A DNA stretch of 64,000 nt from Papaver somniferum (lineage: Eukaryota; Streptophyta; Magnoliopsida; Ranunculales; Papaveraceae): NCBI RefSeq assembly GCF_003573695.1, contig NC_039367.1, positions 27,490,442 to 27,554,441 on the forward strand. The letters run 5' to 3'. Shown piece after piece: positions 33,424 through 46,241 of this stretch (position 1 is the first letter of the stretch; every line of letters starts with the position of its first letter). Both the position numbers and the translations under genes were made by a program. A model generated the notes under the pieces. That model was not told the origin of the DNA and made no database searches. It saw only the letters and a list, made by a program, of their open reading frames with translations.

Positions 33424-35142
33424 TGATAGACACATTTTTGTTTATGATATAATCTCAATTGTATATATTGTTAGTGCTCGATTTTGTATTTATTATTCCT
33501 TTTTGTGTCTTTGTAGGTATTTTTGGGAAAATAAGCTTTTGCGGCGAATTTGGCGTGAAAAGTGGTTTTTGCGCTCGTGGGAGAAAATTACTATATGGAC
33601 CCTAATTTTGGATAAGGCGTAACCTAATTACTAAGGGGCACCTTCAGGACACCCCCGAGACCACCTTATATTGGCACCCCCACTCTGGATAAGGGGGAGG
33701 TCATCTTCAACATTTGAAAGTGATTTTTGGCGGGAGAAATGGTTTTTGTCACTGGAAGAATTAGGGTTCACCTTTTGGACGTGATTTCATGAGATTCAAT
33801 GGCTGATTTTTGTTGGATGGGCTCAATTTAGCTAGACAGGGATGGTATGGGCCTTGGAATCAGTTAAAATTGTCTGGATAATCCATTCGGAGCGAGACAG
33901 GGGAGTATGATATTCACGGGACTTTGGTTGTTATTTTGGAAAAGATTCTAAGAGATTTGATCGCGGGATTGGATTGTTATCACTCTGTTACACCTAACCA
34001 GGCATGGTAACATGTTTTAATTCGTCAAACAGGGACTAGACCATCGGTTTAATGTAATACATGGAAGAATATTACTCGGGATTCTGTTGGACGAGTTTGT
34101 GGAGATTATGTGTTTGGGGCGTGAAGATATCCCACTTTGCACAAGTTTGACTCATTCCGAGACGAGTTATTGCATGATGGGAGTGTGTCGACATCAGCAT
34201 ACGATTTGAAGAAGGAATACAATCTTTGCAGAGAAGGAAATTATCCCGTGGAGAATAAAAACAATAATGGAGAAGATACGGGAATTAAACTCGAGTTAAG
34301 TTGATCCTATGAGTATATATAAGGTGTTGAGGACTCAGAGAAGGGGGGTGGAGAGTTAGGGGAATAAATAGCGAGAGAAATTAGAGTTGCAGAGCTTGTC
34401 TCTGCTGCTGCCATTGAAGAAGAAGAAGAACATAGAACAACATCTAAAGACAGTCGCGGAAACCGTTACCTATAATTTCAAATTCAATATCTTTGTAACA
34501 GTTTTTGTAACAACTATTTCAAATTCGCAACAGCCTGTTAAGTGTTTCTCTGTAACAGTGATCCTGTAACAATTATAACTGTTACAAACACACTGTTTTG
34601 TACCTTTTCTCCTTGCGAACACCTTTTTGAGCAATGGAAAATTCCTTTGAGCGTGTTTCCAAGCTAATGAGCTAGACCCCATCTCTGGGACGACGGACGA
34701 AGTTGTATTTCATCCTTTGTGTAATTTAGTTAATTCCTTATTTACTTTTTGCACCGATTTTAAATGATTTATGATTTCTATTAATCAATTGTTATCTTGT
34801 TTGATAGTGTATGCTTAGTCTTAGGTTCTTTTGATACACTATGCTTGTAATTTACAATTGATGTTTTACGAAATCTATTTTGGCAAAGAATAGAGTTAAT
34901 ATTTCTTGTGTTTGGAGCTATAATTGCCTAGGATTAATTTTTGAACCCCTTGATTATGAAAAACAGTGAAATCCCGAGTCCCACTAAATTCTTCATCCAG
35001 TGACATATTTTAGAAAAATGCACTCGAAAGGCACCAAGAAAACGGATATATATAATTTTATTAAATCTAAAATTCCATTTCCTTCACAAGTTTGAAACGA
35101 ATCTTTTTACCATTATCACTACAACACTTTTGAAATCCATCA
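33424..35142 (+). repeat. 3' LTR of element C
   Basis: 1,719 bp. It carries about 35 bp at 35012-35046 (AGAAAAATGCACTCGAAAGG and onward) that the 5' LTR lacks. TATA box TATATATAAG at 34314-34323. Confidence 0.9.
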
Positions 35143-37075
35143 CTAATTTTTCCTCAATGTTATGTATTGTTAGTACTCGTTTTCGTACTTATTATGGTGT
35201 TTTGTGTGTCTGTAGGTGTTTTTAGAGAAATACACTTGCGTGGAAAAAGTTACTCAAAAAGTGCTATTTGGACCCCCGGGAGAAAAGTACTAAAGGCACC
35301 CTCCTTTTGGATAAAGGGCACCCCAGGTCACCCCCAAGGCATCTACTATTCGCACCCCTTACTCTGGATAGGGGGCAACCCTTCTTCATCGTTTAAATTT
35401 CAAAAATGGCAGGAAGATGAAGAACATCTACTGTGTGATTTTCGATCAAAGTTTGAAGGAGTTCTGGGTAGACTAAAGGGCTGAAACTTCATGGGTAGTT
35501 GTGATATGTCCTAACAAATCTATTATGGGTGTTTGTTTCGATTGAATTTGGATGGATAACCTGATTTTAATACAAACAGTGAGTTGGAGGAAAAACATGA
35601 TCTTGCACTGGTTGTGAGGAATTTAAACGTGTACTGCACGTGTTTGGAAGAGTTAATCGATATTATGGAGCGTGAAGAAGGTATAGAGGGAAAGAAATAC
35701 AGCTGCATGCGCGTGGAAGATCAAAAATGGAAACTTTGGACGTGGAGAATAATATTGATAAATGAAGATTATTTGGGAGATATGGCGTGATTAAATGAGG
35801 ATTAGGAGTATAAATAGATTTCTCAAGGTACAATAGAGGTGTGTGGAGAGTTTGGGGTCGATAGGAGAGCTCAGGAGCGAGAAATCAAGAGTTGATGAAA
35901 CTCTGTTTCTGCTGCTGCTGATGATGAAGAACACCAAGAACACGAAGAACAGACTCGCAAGGACAATCGTTTATCAACAGTGTCTAAGACGCACGCCGTG
36001 GGTCGCAGTGCAGTCTAAACAGCAGCAGCACTTGTATATTATCGTTCATTCTATGACGCTTTTTGTGCGTCGCAGATTACAGTTTTAAACCATTTTCTCT
36101 TTTTCTCTCCATTGTAAACACCATTTGAGCAATAAAAAAATCTTTTGAGAGTGTCTACAATATGAGAAGCTAGACCCCATCTCTGGGACGACGGACGAAG
36201 TTGTATTTCATCCATGGGGTAATTTGATTAATTCCTTATTTACTTTTTGCACCGATTTTAAATGATTTATGATTTCTATTAATCAATTGTTATCTTGTTT
36301 GATAGTGTATGCTTAGTTCTTAGGTGCTTTTGATACACTATGTTTGTAATTTAAAATTGATGTTTTACGAAATCTATTTTGGCAAAGAATAGAGTTAATA
36401 TTTCTTGTGTTTGGAGCTATAATTGCCTAGGATTAATTTCTGAACCCCTTGATTATGAAAAACAGTGAAATCCCGAGTCCTAGTAAATTCTTCATCCAGT
36501 GACATATTTTGTATATATTTTTTCTTATTTTTAGTATTTTCTTTTCTTAAAAATTCTGATCTTCTCAAGTGCGAGAGTTTGAACCTATTTACTACAACCC
36601 CATTAAAAAACTTATTATCACTAAACCAAGAAATGGTCGTTCTAGTCTTGCCTCGGTCACAAAATGAAGGAGAAGGGTTGATCTTAAGGAGGAAAGAAAA
36701 TAAGGTGTTGAGATTAGGATGGTGAACTATGAAGGTGTTGTTGTTTTATGACTTGTATCAGAATATAGAACCTGCTTGCAGAATGTAAGCTATCAATTCT
36801 TGGTATTTATGGATATTTGCGTTAGTGAACTCTTGTTGGTGTAAATAGTTTGAAAATCTATTTATACAATTCATAGTCGAACACACCCTGATCTCATAGG
36901 AAGTGGAAATAATTGAGTGATGAAGAAGTGGAGATCTTGTAAAATGATGAAAACCACGTCCATATTATGAGGGAAAAACTGGTTGGTTTTACACCCACTA
37001 CTTCTCTACTACACTAACTGTTCGCATATCCTGACACTTTCTCTTAATGGGCGTGTTGCACGCCGTGGTAGGCCC

Positions 37076-38986
37076 GGAGATGTGTATAAAAAATGGAGAA
37101 AGTTAAGGCCTACAGTGATACCGCAAGTGCACGGTTTCGATGTAGTGAGTGCACAAGTACGGGTCGATCCACAGGGACTTGGGTGTGTTCATGAAGATTC
37201 CTAAGCTAAATGGCAGTGACAGTGCAGTGAGAACAATGAGAAGGCAGTAAAGAGAAAAGCAAAGCCAAGAGGCAGTGAACAGGGCAGTGAAGATGATGAG
37301 TGAGCAAAGCAGGAAGAATCAAGGAAATGTAACAAAAACAGTGACAGTGACCAAAGGTCATAGGCAGTGGGTGAACAGTGGTGAAAGCAAACAAAGCAGA
37401 TGAAGGGAGCTAGGATCACTAATTCCACCACTAACCTACACCATGTATTCAACGACTACATTCTTGTTCTTGTGATGACATGGGTTAAGATGTGGTCTGC
37501 CCTATGTCTAAGAAGTTTCTCCACTAGAGAAATCATCCCCAATAAGACATTGCTCCATAGCACTAGTTATCTGGCTAAGTATAACTAGTCTAAGGCTCAA
37601 CATGATCTGGTTTAGCATGATTGGTGGCTGTGTCCACATAGAGATATTCTAACTACAGTGGATACATGGCATCCACTGTGAGAGCAATTTGCAGACATGC
37701 CAAAGTGATTATCTCCTAAACATTTTTAACATTCAAGAATGCATATTCACATCACACATGATAGCAAGTTAAGGCTTCCTTAAGACCCTAGCAATTGAAA
37801 CTAACACATGATAAAACTGAAATTAAAATTGGAATTAAACTGAAATTAACCCAATTAGGGGGTATCTCGGCTAACCAAGAACACCCTTCTCTCTACACAT
37901 CAATTGCCTTTTATAGTTTTACAAAATATCCCCAAATTTCGAAACCCTAACTTGCAAACCCTAATTTTTGAATTGAAAATTCCACTCACCTAATCCCTGA
38001 ATTGATGTCGACCCATGCCTATTCTCTCTTCTCTGCTCCTCTCCATGTCTTCAATTGCGTCTTATAGCCTCACCTAATTTATTGATTTATCACCTAGGGT
38101 TTCAGTGGTGAAAAATCAATAAGTTAGATGGCTATAGAGGTAGGGGAGGTAGCTAAGGCGTGTAGGTGGTGTTTGGTGACAGTGGAGGAAGTGGCGATGG
38201 CAGGGTGGTGTGGTTCAGCGAGGTGTAGCTGGTGGAGGTGATGGAGTTGCAGAGCAGCTCTCTGCAACAGGGTATGGAGGAGAAGAGGTCGAGTGATTTT
38301 GGGTTAGGGGGCGTTTGGCTAGGGGTATAGGGTGTTCGATACTTGGGTGTTAGGCGGGTGCAGCGAGGTTTGATGATCTGCGACAAGGAGCGATGGATGG
38401 GAAGATGGTAGGTAGATCTGACGGCGATGCGGAGGCAGGCGATGAGCGACCGTCGGATGAAGAGATACAACGAAACGAACGGTACTTGATGGAGTTAGGT
38501 ACTGTAGTGTAAGGCGGAGATATCAAACTTCGATGCACAGCAAGGGAGCGACCGTCAGATGCTTCTGAGAACTGATCTGACGGCTGAAGACGCAAGCAGG
38601 TATGGATTTGGGTTTTAGGCTTTTGGGTATAGAATATGGGTTTGGGAAATGAGTTTGGGCTTGGAAAACCTTGAGCCCACTTCTTCTTTAAGAACAACTT
38701 TCTTCTTCAAGCCCATTTCTATCCTTTTTTTGGTCTTCCGCACATCACTCTTCGCGGCTTCCTTGCGTAATTCCTCCTGGCTTTTCACTACTTTTCTGCT
38801 CTTTTTGCTCCACAACTCATCCAATCTTTATTTATTACCTAAAAATGCAAAATTAAGTAAGAAAAATATTTATTCTTGAAAACAATGAAAATACAGAATA
38901 TGGGATAAAATGTAGAATTAATGCACAAAAGATGAGTTAAATGCCAAGAAAAATATATAGAAATATGCACTTTTTAGCACTCATCA
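37076..38986 (-). mobile_element. solo LTR F of the element B family
   Basis: 1,911 bp, TGGTAGGCCCGG to TAGCACTCATCA, flanked by a perfect CGCCG duplication (37071-37075 and 38987-38991). Its right half matches the element B LTR (GGTTTGATGATCTGCGACAA; GATGAGTTAAATGCCAAGAA). Its left half differs: a GCAGTGA-rich repeat region at about 37210-37400. No interior sequence is present, so it is a solo LTR. It sits in LTR E between GCACGCCG and CACGATG. The frames at 38153-38697 on the minus strand are not genes. Confidence 0.88.
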
Positions 38987-40877
38987 CGCCGCACGATGTA
39001 AAGCGCCAGACCAATACCCTGATGAACATCCCCCATTTGGTGACATGTTTGATGCCTCGAGTAAAATGTAGCAAGTTGCTGAGTGGGTCTTGCTTGCAAG
39101 ACCTAATTATTTTGACCAATCACGCGTAAGCTAGGTGCCAGGCGGCCATATGTAACAAGTCAGGTTGTAAGGTTTACTGCAAAATATAGCATGCAATGCT
39201 CTTAGGTTAAATAATTAAGCTATTTATGAAATCGATATTTACAAAATATCGTTTGTAATCAATTCATGTAAAGCATCTCTTTTAAGAAAGCATCTCAAAA
39301 ATAATTGATGTTCATGAAGCCTCGTTGTTCAGAGCCCGTTTTAGTTAGCCGCAAACTCAATGTCTTAAAAGGGGCATGACCGGCCATCTTCGGGAAGCCG
39401 CCAAGAGTCGCTTGGGTAGATTTAAGACAAGCCGATTAGTCCTCATGGAAGATGGGCGACCTGTGATCACGACGACATCTCACTGGCTCCTTGAAATCAT
39501 ATCTAGTCCGATCAATTTGGTTTTCCAAATTAGATGGACGAGATCGTTTTGCGGCAGTTTCATACTGCCGTTGGTCGAATTCGAGTTTTTTAAGCCGTGT
39601 GACCGGCGTGATTTGGATAACCGGATCGAGGCCTTGTTGACGGGTTCGAAGCAATGCGATTGGTTGGGGATAAAGTTGAGCCGTCAATGAGTATGTCCAC
39701 GCCTCACTGGTCGTTTAAAATCAGATCTAAGCCGACCATGATTGATTTGATACTACCATGTGCGGTCTTAATTTCATTAAAAACCTTTCTTAACCGCGCG
39801 GCTGACCTACTTTGAGCTAGCGGTTATGATTGTTGCAGAATTTCTATGAGAGTTCCGATTGGTTGGGATAGAAGTGGGCACGCCGATGGGTACCATTAAT
39901 ATCGCTTGGTCGCGCCAAGAAAAGGCTAAGCTTGAGAAATTGGCAGGCCAAGTCGTACAGTCATGATCATTATAAGACTGACATGAAGAATCTAGATTTA
40001 ATTTCTTAAGAAATTAATCGCGTCGGGCAGCCAACTTCTACCTTTAATTAAAAGTATGAGCTGCGACTTTGGAGCGATTTGATTGGCTAGTGAAAAAGAG
40101 GGTACGACAGGCAGCAAGATAGGGCATGGTCGGTCAGGCATGGGCGGCGCTAGCTAGGGAAAACCGGCCGGCCAAGCCACGCATCTGCGCCCCTTTTGTT
40201 GCTTCCTTTATGTGCCGCAATTTCCCTTTGTTTCTTATTTTCCAAATTTTAATAGGATTTCTCTCCTACTAGTTATGATAGATTAATTTTCTAGTTTTCC
40301 TAGGTTTAGTCTCTCCCAATAGGGATCGAGATATTGCAAAGACCGCAAAAAACGTAATTTTTGTAAAAATTAGGTTAGAAAATTGAATTTTGTGAGATGA
40401 CCAAAATTAATCAATTTTTTTTGAATCTTGTACGTTGATACAAAATCACTAATTTTATTCTCAGAGAGCAGCGTAGCTTGCGTGCTTCTGTTTGAGTACT
40501 TTCATGCACATCTTAATCCTGACACTTTGGGAAACTCATGTTTCTCAGCCGAGAACGAACATTAATTGTCATATCATGTCAATATTAAGATTTTAGCTGA
40601 GAACATGTCATAGGAAAATACTCAGCAAACCATGCATTGGTGAATACTGCAGGTGGTAGACTAATAAAATTTACATAATTTTCGGGATTTTGTAACCAAC
40701 ACTATTCTAAATAAATTTCATATATATACGTATGATGAACTGCTCAATACATATCTAAGCAAATAGGCATAGGAATTCATTACCTTTAAACGACTCTATT
40801 TATTTGCAGAACAAAGGCACGTAAACACTTGTTTTTCTGACTTTAGCCCTGAACTAAAAACCACCATCAACACAATG

Positions 40878-41054
40878 TTATTTATTTTTTTGCATTATAT
40901 TGTTTTTCTACAAGAATGAAATATCACATTTGTACGAATCTAAAACTAGATAATATTAACTCATGTAAAGAACCTACAAGGCTCGTTCTTGTTGAATTCG
41001 TATCTTGAAATATAGATTACAAGACTTATTCTTATTGTAATTCAGTTCATGAAC
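40878..41054 (+). mobile_element. copia LTR H, middle part
   Basis: Continues H after LTR E: GCATTATATTG, then TTGAATTCGTATCTTGAAAT as in the U5 region of the related LTRs at 43480-43510. It is interrupted at TTCATGAAC by solo LTR I. Confidence 0.65.
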
Positions 41055-43116
41055 TGAAAATACATGGGATACCAAATACACCCAATTTTTTCGTTTGGCA
41101 ACCTCTATAGACAAAAATTAATACAATAGCAAGTAGACCAACTTAATGATCCTTGACAATATGAGTATAGATTTTATATCCCAACTTCTAGTCAATCAGT
41201 ATGTATATAGACACAAGGTCCGTGAACATTGTTAAGCATAGTACTTGGATGATCTCAAAATTCAATATCCATTTGTATCTAAATAATCCAATCGGAATTC
41301 TACCAAGTGGTTAAACTTGTTATCTATCTTTCAAGATACGAATTCTACAAGAAACAAGTATCCTAATCAATTACAATTAATCGGATGTATCTATTTATAT
41401 TGAATACGTACGAACCTGTGCAAATTCAGTTATAAAGATAGACAATATAATGCGGAAAGGGAAAAACACAAGACACCAGAAATTTTGTTAACGAGAAAAC
41501 TGCAATTGTAGAAAAACCCATGGACCTCGTCCAGATTCGATACCACATTGTATTAAGCCGCTACAAACACTAGCCTACTATCATACTTCGGACATGAATG
41601 TAATTGAGACCAAATCCACCCTACAAGCAATTTACTTACAGTCACGCACCTTACGTCTCTTGAACCTCGTAAGGATTTATGCACTTTATTCCCTTTGTTG
41701 AAGTCATTTACATCATAATATTTGGTAACCACCTCTCAAGAATAATCTTCAAAAGATCACTAAAATAAGTTTTCAGATATCTATATATGTTTTAGGAATC
41801 ACAAAGTCTGAGACGAAGAGAACTTTATAATTTCTATCTATCTTGCCTGAAAGAGATAACGAGAACCTCGATAACAGAAAAGCAAGATCAGGATTCATGA
41901 ATTATCAAGGTAAAGATAGTCGGACTGGATTCACGAATCCCTAAAGAGAACTCTTTTAGTCTTATACCTAATTATGTTTCTCCGGTATAACCTAGGTCAA
42001 TAGATGACGACTCTAGAATCAACTAGGATATAAAGTGTCAGGGATCGATTTTTCTAGTTGAAAGAGCATCTTTATTTATAGTTTTTCAAAGATCAGGGTT
42101 AGCTTAGAATTAAAGCTAAGATAAATTGAGAATCAAGCAAACTTTATTCTTGAAAATACAATAGAAAAATATACACATATGTTCGTTAAATGAACAGTGT
42201 GTAGTGACCATTAGGTTTGAAAACTTCGGCGAACGAACTAAAAGCAATTTGATATTCATTCAAACACTTCAGAGTTTAATCATGATCCACACACTAGTGC
42301 TTAAGTTATCAATAAAGTCTTAGAAATGTTTAAGAGAGTTCTTGTAATGCTAAACGTATTGTGAATATAAGTCTTTGTGCATTTACTAAATCGGGTTCGC
42401 CAACCCTGAATACTTTTGAACTCACTTGGCAACGCTTCGTGAACCCAGTTCACCAACTTTCATCCTATTATTCCAACTTATAAAAATTCAGTTCACCACC
42501 AGTTCGCCAACCAAGTTCGTGATTTGTTCCCAACTGAACTTGCGGTTTGCGAACTGGTTCGCCAACCTTCATGTATTTCTGAAACTTAGATATCTACGGT
42601 TTGAAACCTGATTTCCAACCTACCATGATTAGATATATTAATAAGTTCAATATTTATTTTCTATGATGTTTGAAACATTCCCAAGTGATAAAATCATTTA
42701 TATGGGAAATTTTTAATTGATCCACAAATTAATTCATAAAACTAATATTGTTAAGGAACTTTTAACATCTTTGCATAGAATCATATTTCGAGATTTTTCA
42801 CAAGACAAGCTTGACTCAAATCTTGTTCTTTTTAAATCTACTAGAAGTCATACGACATAGTCTCAATAGATAAAATGGTGAGATAGTAAGTAAAACAGAA
42901 TGGTTCAGTCTTCGCATACATGGTACAGAAGTTCTCCAAATGTCTTCGTCGATCTCCAGTCTTCAAGGGTGATATCTGATAATCAACTAAAAATTCTAAC
43001 CTATCCTAAGACTTGAATTAGTAGATTAGAAATCAAACTATAGTTTTGATCATCTAACATTGACAACAAGCTTGAGATAGCAAAACTTATGGGTTCAACC
43101 GAACAATGCTCTCACA
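41055..43116 (-). mobile_element. solo copia LTR I
   Basis: 2,062 bp on the minus strand from TGTGAGAGCATTGTTCGG (right end) to a CATGTATTTTCA end (left end). Flanks TGAAC (41050-41054) and TGAAT (43117-43121) fit a 5-bp duplication with one change. It contains the conserved copia block at 41457-41558 and GTTCGCCAACC-type repeats at 42390-42570 analogous to those in the G LTRs. No interior remains. Confidence 0.8.
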
Positions 43117-43121
43117 TGAAT

Positions 43122-43248
43122 AGTTCGGCAATATAGTAGGTTCACCTTGTTAAATTTTTTTTCGAAACATAACATATAGATTGTACAAGAATTTTTTATA
43201 TGGGTTTCCGGAAAAAAATTTGGTGTACTAGTTACACTCTCCTTTTCA
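43122..43248 (+). mobile_element. copia LTR H, right end
   Basis: Final part of LTR H, ending GTTACACTCTCCTTTTCA like the ends of J (GGTACCCTCTCATTTTCA) and L. Confidence 0.6.
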
Positions 43249-43810
43249 GTAGGCTAGTGTCTGTATCGACTTAATACAGTTTGGTGTTCAAATCTGGACG
43301 AGGTCTCTGGGTTTTTTCTACTATTGCGGTTTCCTCGTTAACAAAACTTCTTGTGTCTTATGTTTTTCCTTTTCTGCATTATATTTTTCATCTTTATAAT
43401 TGGGTTCACATAAGCTGTACGTATTCAATCTTAGTTGACACGTCCATATAATTGTGATCGATTATGGTACTTGTTTCTTGTAGAATTTGTATCTTGAAAT
43501 ATAGATAACAAATTTATTACTAGGAAGAATTTTGATTAGATTATTTGGATACTTCAGATTAGATTATTCGGATACGACTAGAATGATCTTGGATATAAAA
43601 TTTTAAGATCGTCCAAGTACTCTTCTTAAAAATCAAGTTCACGGACTCCATTGTCTATAATTTCAGATTAAGAAGATATATAGATATAAACTTTATATAC
43701 ATATTGTAAAGGATCATTAAGTTGGTCTATTTGCAATTTTATTAGGTTTTTGTCCATACAAGTTTTCGAACGAAAAAATTGGTAGTGTACTTGGTACCCT
43801 CTCATTTTCA
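43249..43810 (+). mobile_element. truncated copia LTR J joined to H
   Basis: Starts abruptly within an LTR (GTAGGCTAGTGTCTGTATCG) directly after the H end and runs through the conserved block to CTCTCATTTTCA at 43810. No primer site or interior lies between H and J. The simplest reading is that H and J are the 5' and 3' LTRs of one element whose interior and the front of the 3' LTR were deleted (inference). Confidence 0.6.
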
Positions 43811-44503
43811 AAACATAATAAATATAAAATCTAAATAGAAACACCTCATTTATGACCATAATCATTACAAAGTCGTCATTTAGATAACGTTTTGCATAAT
43901 AACTTTCTTGTGTTTTTGTAGCATATCATGGACTCATTGTTTCTACTGACGAAACATCCCTAGTCTATCTACACTTTTATTTTCGGTAGCTTTATAAATA
44001 ATTTTATTTGCATAATGGTGTTATGATTAATAAGACATAGAGGAACACACACACGATCATATAAATCATGTTGAAAACTGTGAAACTTCATGTGAAGTTT
44101 GATGAAAATCTTGAATTGAGATTGTAAAATACATAATTGAATAAAGGTGCGGGCTTGGGAAATTAAGGAGTCATCATATTATTTGTGTTAAATATATGTA
44201 AAGCTTCAACTCTAATCTCATTTCCATCATCTATTTCAAATGTATGTTGTTGAGCTTCACAGCCAAAGAGAAACATGTATTTATCTTTTCTATTAACTAA
44301 TTAAAGATAAAACAAAATATCTAGTATACAAAAACGAGAAAAATACTCGCACACAAGTTAATTTCGAAATAATAGAATATCTCAATCTCAATATTTTTGT
44401 TAAAAAATATATAGAGAAAACAAAAAGAAAAATCTAAATAACCCTGAAGTTAAACTCAATATGCGCCTAGCCAATTGGTTAAAAATATGTATAACTAAAG
44501 TGA
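43811..44503. other. no recognised gene
   Basis: AT-rich sequence before element B. Nothing recognisable was seen. Confidence 0.4.
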
Positions 44504-44508
44504 CGTAT

Positions 44509-46227
44509 TGGTAGCTCAAGGAATAAGTCCTAAAACTATGTTTTAACCTAAACCTGCAAGTATACATGATCTAAAGTAGTGAGTGAGCAAATAAGGGGAA
44601 GTCCACAGGGACAAGGAGGGAGCTGGTGTTGTATTCTAAATCTTTCTAGTGACTAAAAGCACTAGGGCATTTGAATTCACCCAATAACCCTAAGCTAAGG
44701 CAATACCTATTCAAATTATGTTCTTGTTCCTTTCCAGATAAAACTACAATGAATGATCTATCAGTTAATCTCCCTAACTCACCCCTAGTATAAGTTGTCT
44801 TCTTACAGCACAACCTATCACAGGCTCATTTGGTTTAATTAGCTAACTGTCATTCCTTTATCAATTAAGCACATTTCTTCTTCCAGAGAGGTCTCAAATG
44901 GATGACTTATCAACCAACTTCTCTAACTCACCCCTAGTATCAACTGTCTTCTTACAGTACAATTGATCACAGGCTAATTTGATCCATTAGCTAACTATCA
45001 TTCCTAAAGCAATGAAGCACAATCAAGAACAACAACATGAACATGAATTATCTTAACATATGATTATGGGTTTCATCAAAACCCTAGATATTAAATTATA
45101 ACATGATGAACAATACTGAAAATAAACTACTACAACTTGGTGCACCGGCTAGCCCGGGCATGCCCAAAATCAACACCTCTGTCTTCAATTTATACATGCA
45201 AGCTTTTTCCCCAAAAAATCCCCAAACAGTAAAATTAGGGTTCACCAAATCTTACCTAATTCGATGAAATAACTGCTCCATCACGTCGACCCATCCTTCT
45301 ATTTCTCTTCCCGCTCCATATCCTGCTCCAATTACTTCTAGCTCATCAACCTATTTCACCAACTTCACACCTAGGGTTCAGTGGCGTGGAAGTAGATGAA
45401 ATTAGTTGTTGAGGAAGATGTAGGACGTGGTAGTGATGATGGTTTGTGGTTGTTAGAAGCCATGATGGCTTTTGGTGGGAGTTATGGTGGTTGAGAAGGG
45501 GCAATGGAGGTGATGGTGGTGGCAGAGTTTTCTCTGCAGACGGAATGGAGAAGATGGAGTCGATGGTTTTGGGAAGAAGGGTGCGTTTGTTTTGCGGGTA
45601 TAGGTGTTAGGCGCTCGGGTGTTGAGCGGGTTCAGCGAGGTTTGATGATCTGCGACAAGGAGCGATGGATGGGAAGATGGTAGGTGGATCCAACGACGAT
45701 ACGGAGGTAAGCGTGGAGCGACCGTCGGATGAAGGGATGTAGCAAAACGGACGACCCAAGATGGATATGGGCGTTGCGATGTAAAGCGGGGGCTTCGGAG
45801 TTTGATGTGCGATGATGGAGCGACCGTAGGATGCTGAAATGCTTCGATCTGACGGCTGAAATCCGAGACGGGCTTGGATAGTGGAAATGTGTTTGAGTAA
45901 GGGTTTTGGGACTTGGGTATGCCAAGCCCATATCTTCTTTAAGGACAATTCTTCTTCTTCAAGCCCACTTCTAGCCTTTTGGTCTTGTGCACAACATTCT
46001 TCGCGGCTTCCTTGTGTAATCTCCCGGCTTTTCACTACTTTTCTGCTCTTTTCGTCCGCAATTCATCCAATTTATTTATTACCTAAAAATGCAAAATTAA
46101 TTAAAAAATATTTATTCTTGAAAACAATGAAAATACAGAATATGGGATAAAATGTAGAATTAATGCACAAAAGATGAGTTAAATGCCAAGAAAAATAATA
46201 GAAATATGCACTTTTTAGCACTCATCA
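44509..46227 (-). repeat. 3' LTR of element B
   Basis: 1,719 bp, TGGTAGCTCAAGG to TAGCACTCATCA on the plus strand. By eye it shows only about 1-2 percent differences from 50296-52022. Antisense frames such as 45607-46035 recur identically in the other LTR and are not genes. Confidence 0.92.
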
Positions 46228-46241
46228 AATACCCCCAAACC
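46228..46241 (-). other. polypurine tract of element B
   Basis: The minus strand reads GGTTTGGGGGTATT directly before the LTR start TGATGAGTGC. Confidence 0.8.

Larger units (their letters stand above)
28163..35142 (+). mobile_element. LTR retrotransposon C (Tat-like, single ORF)
   Basis: 6,980 bp with LTRs 28163-29841 and 33424-35142, perfect 5-bp duplication CTAAT (28158-28162 and 35143-35147), primer site after the left LTR, polypurine tract before the right LTR, a leader with a possible intron and one broken ORF. No pol is present. The tract AAGTTTGGGGGTATT directly before the LTR and the GAGGACTAGCAAA phrase are shared in form with element B and typical of Tat-like gypsy elements. It landed inside solo LTR D. 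Confidence 0.9.
28138..36620 (+). mobile_element. solo LTR D, split by element C
   Basis: Own segments are 28138-28162 and 35148-36620 (about 1.5 kb), flanked by a perfect CTAAA duplication (28133-28137 and 36621-36625). It begins TGATAGACACATTTATGTG and ends ACTTATTATCA. Its middle aligns with the LTR of element C (TGTATTGTTAGTACTCG; GACCCCATCTCTGGGACGAC), but with substitutions and a different 3' tail, so it is an older subfamily. TATAAATAG at 35809-35817 is its likely TATA box. Confidence 0.85.
28000..40872 (-). mobile_element. solo LTR E of the element A family, interrupted twice
   Basis: Own segments are 28000-28137, 36626-37075 and 38992-40872, about 2.47 kb in total. The left part reads GAGATCAATCTGTACAATTC and ends in GGCCTAAA. 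After solo LTR D it continues CCAAGAAATGGTCGTTCTAG, exactly the order in the LTRs of element A (near 4465-4515). After solo LTR F it continues CACGATGTAAAGCGCCAGACC, matching 4911 onward. The minus-strand start TGTTGATGGTGGTTTTTAG matches element A. Flanks CCATG (27995-27999) and CAATG (40873-40877) fit a target duplication with one change. No primer site or interior remains, so it is a solo LTR. Confidence 0.8.

Noticed and set aside
38153..38697. Serine/proline-rich minus-strand frames
   Set aside because: Inside solo LTR F and equivalent to the LTR frames of element B.
45607..46035. 142-codon minus-strand frame, repeated at 51394-51735
   Set aside because: It is present because it lies in both LTRs of element B. 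No domain, and LTRs do not normally encode proteins.
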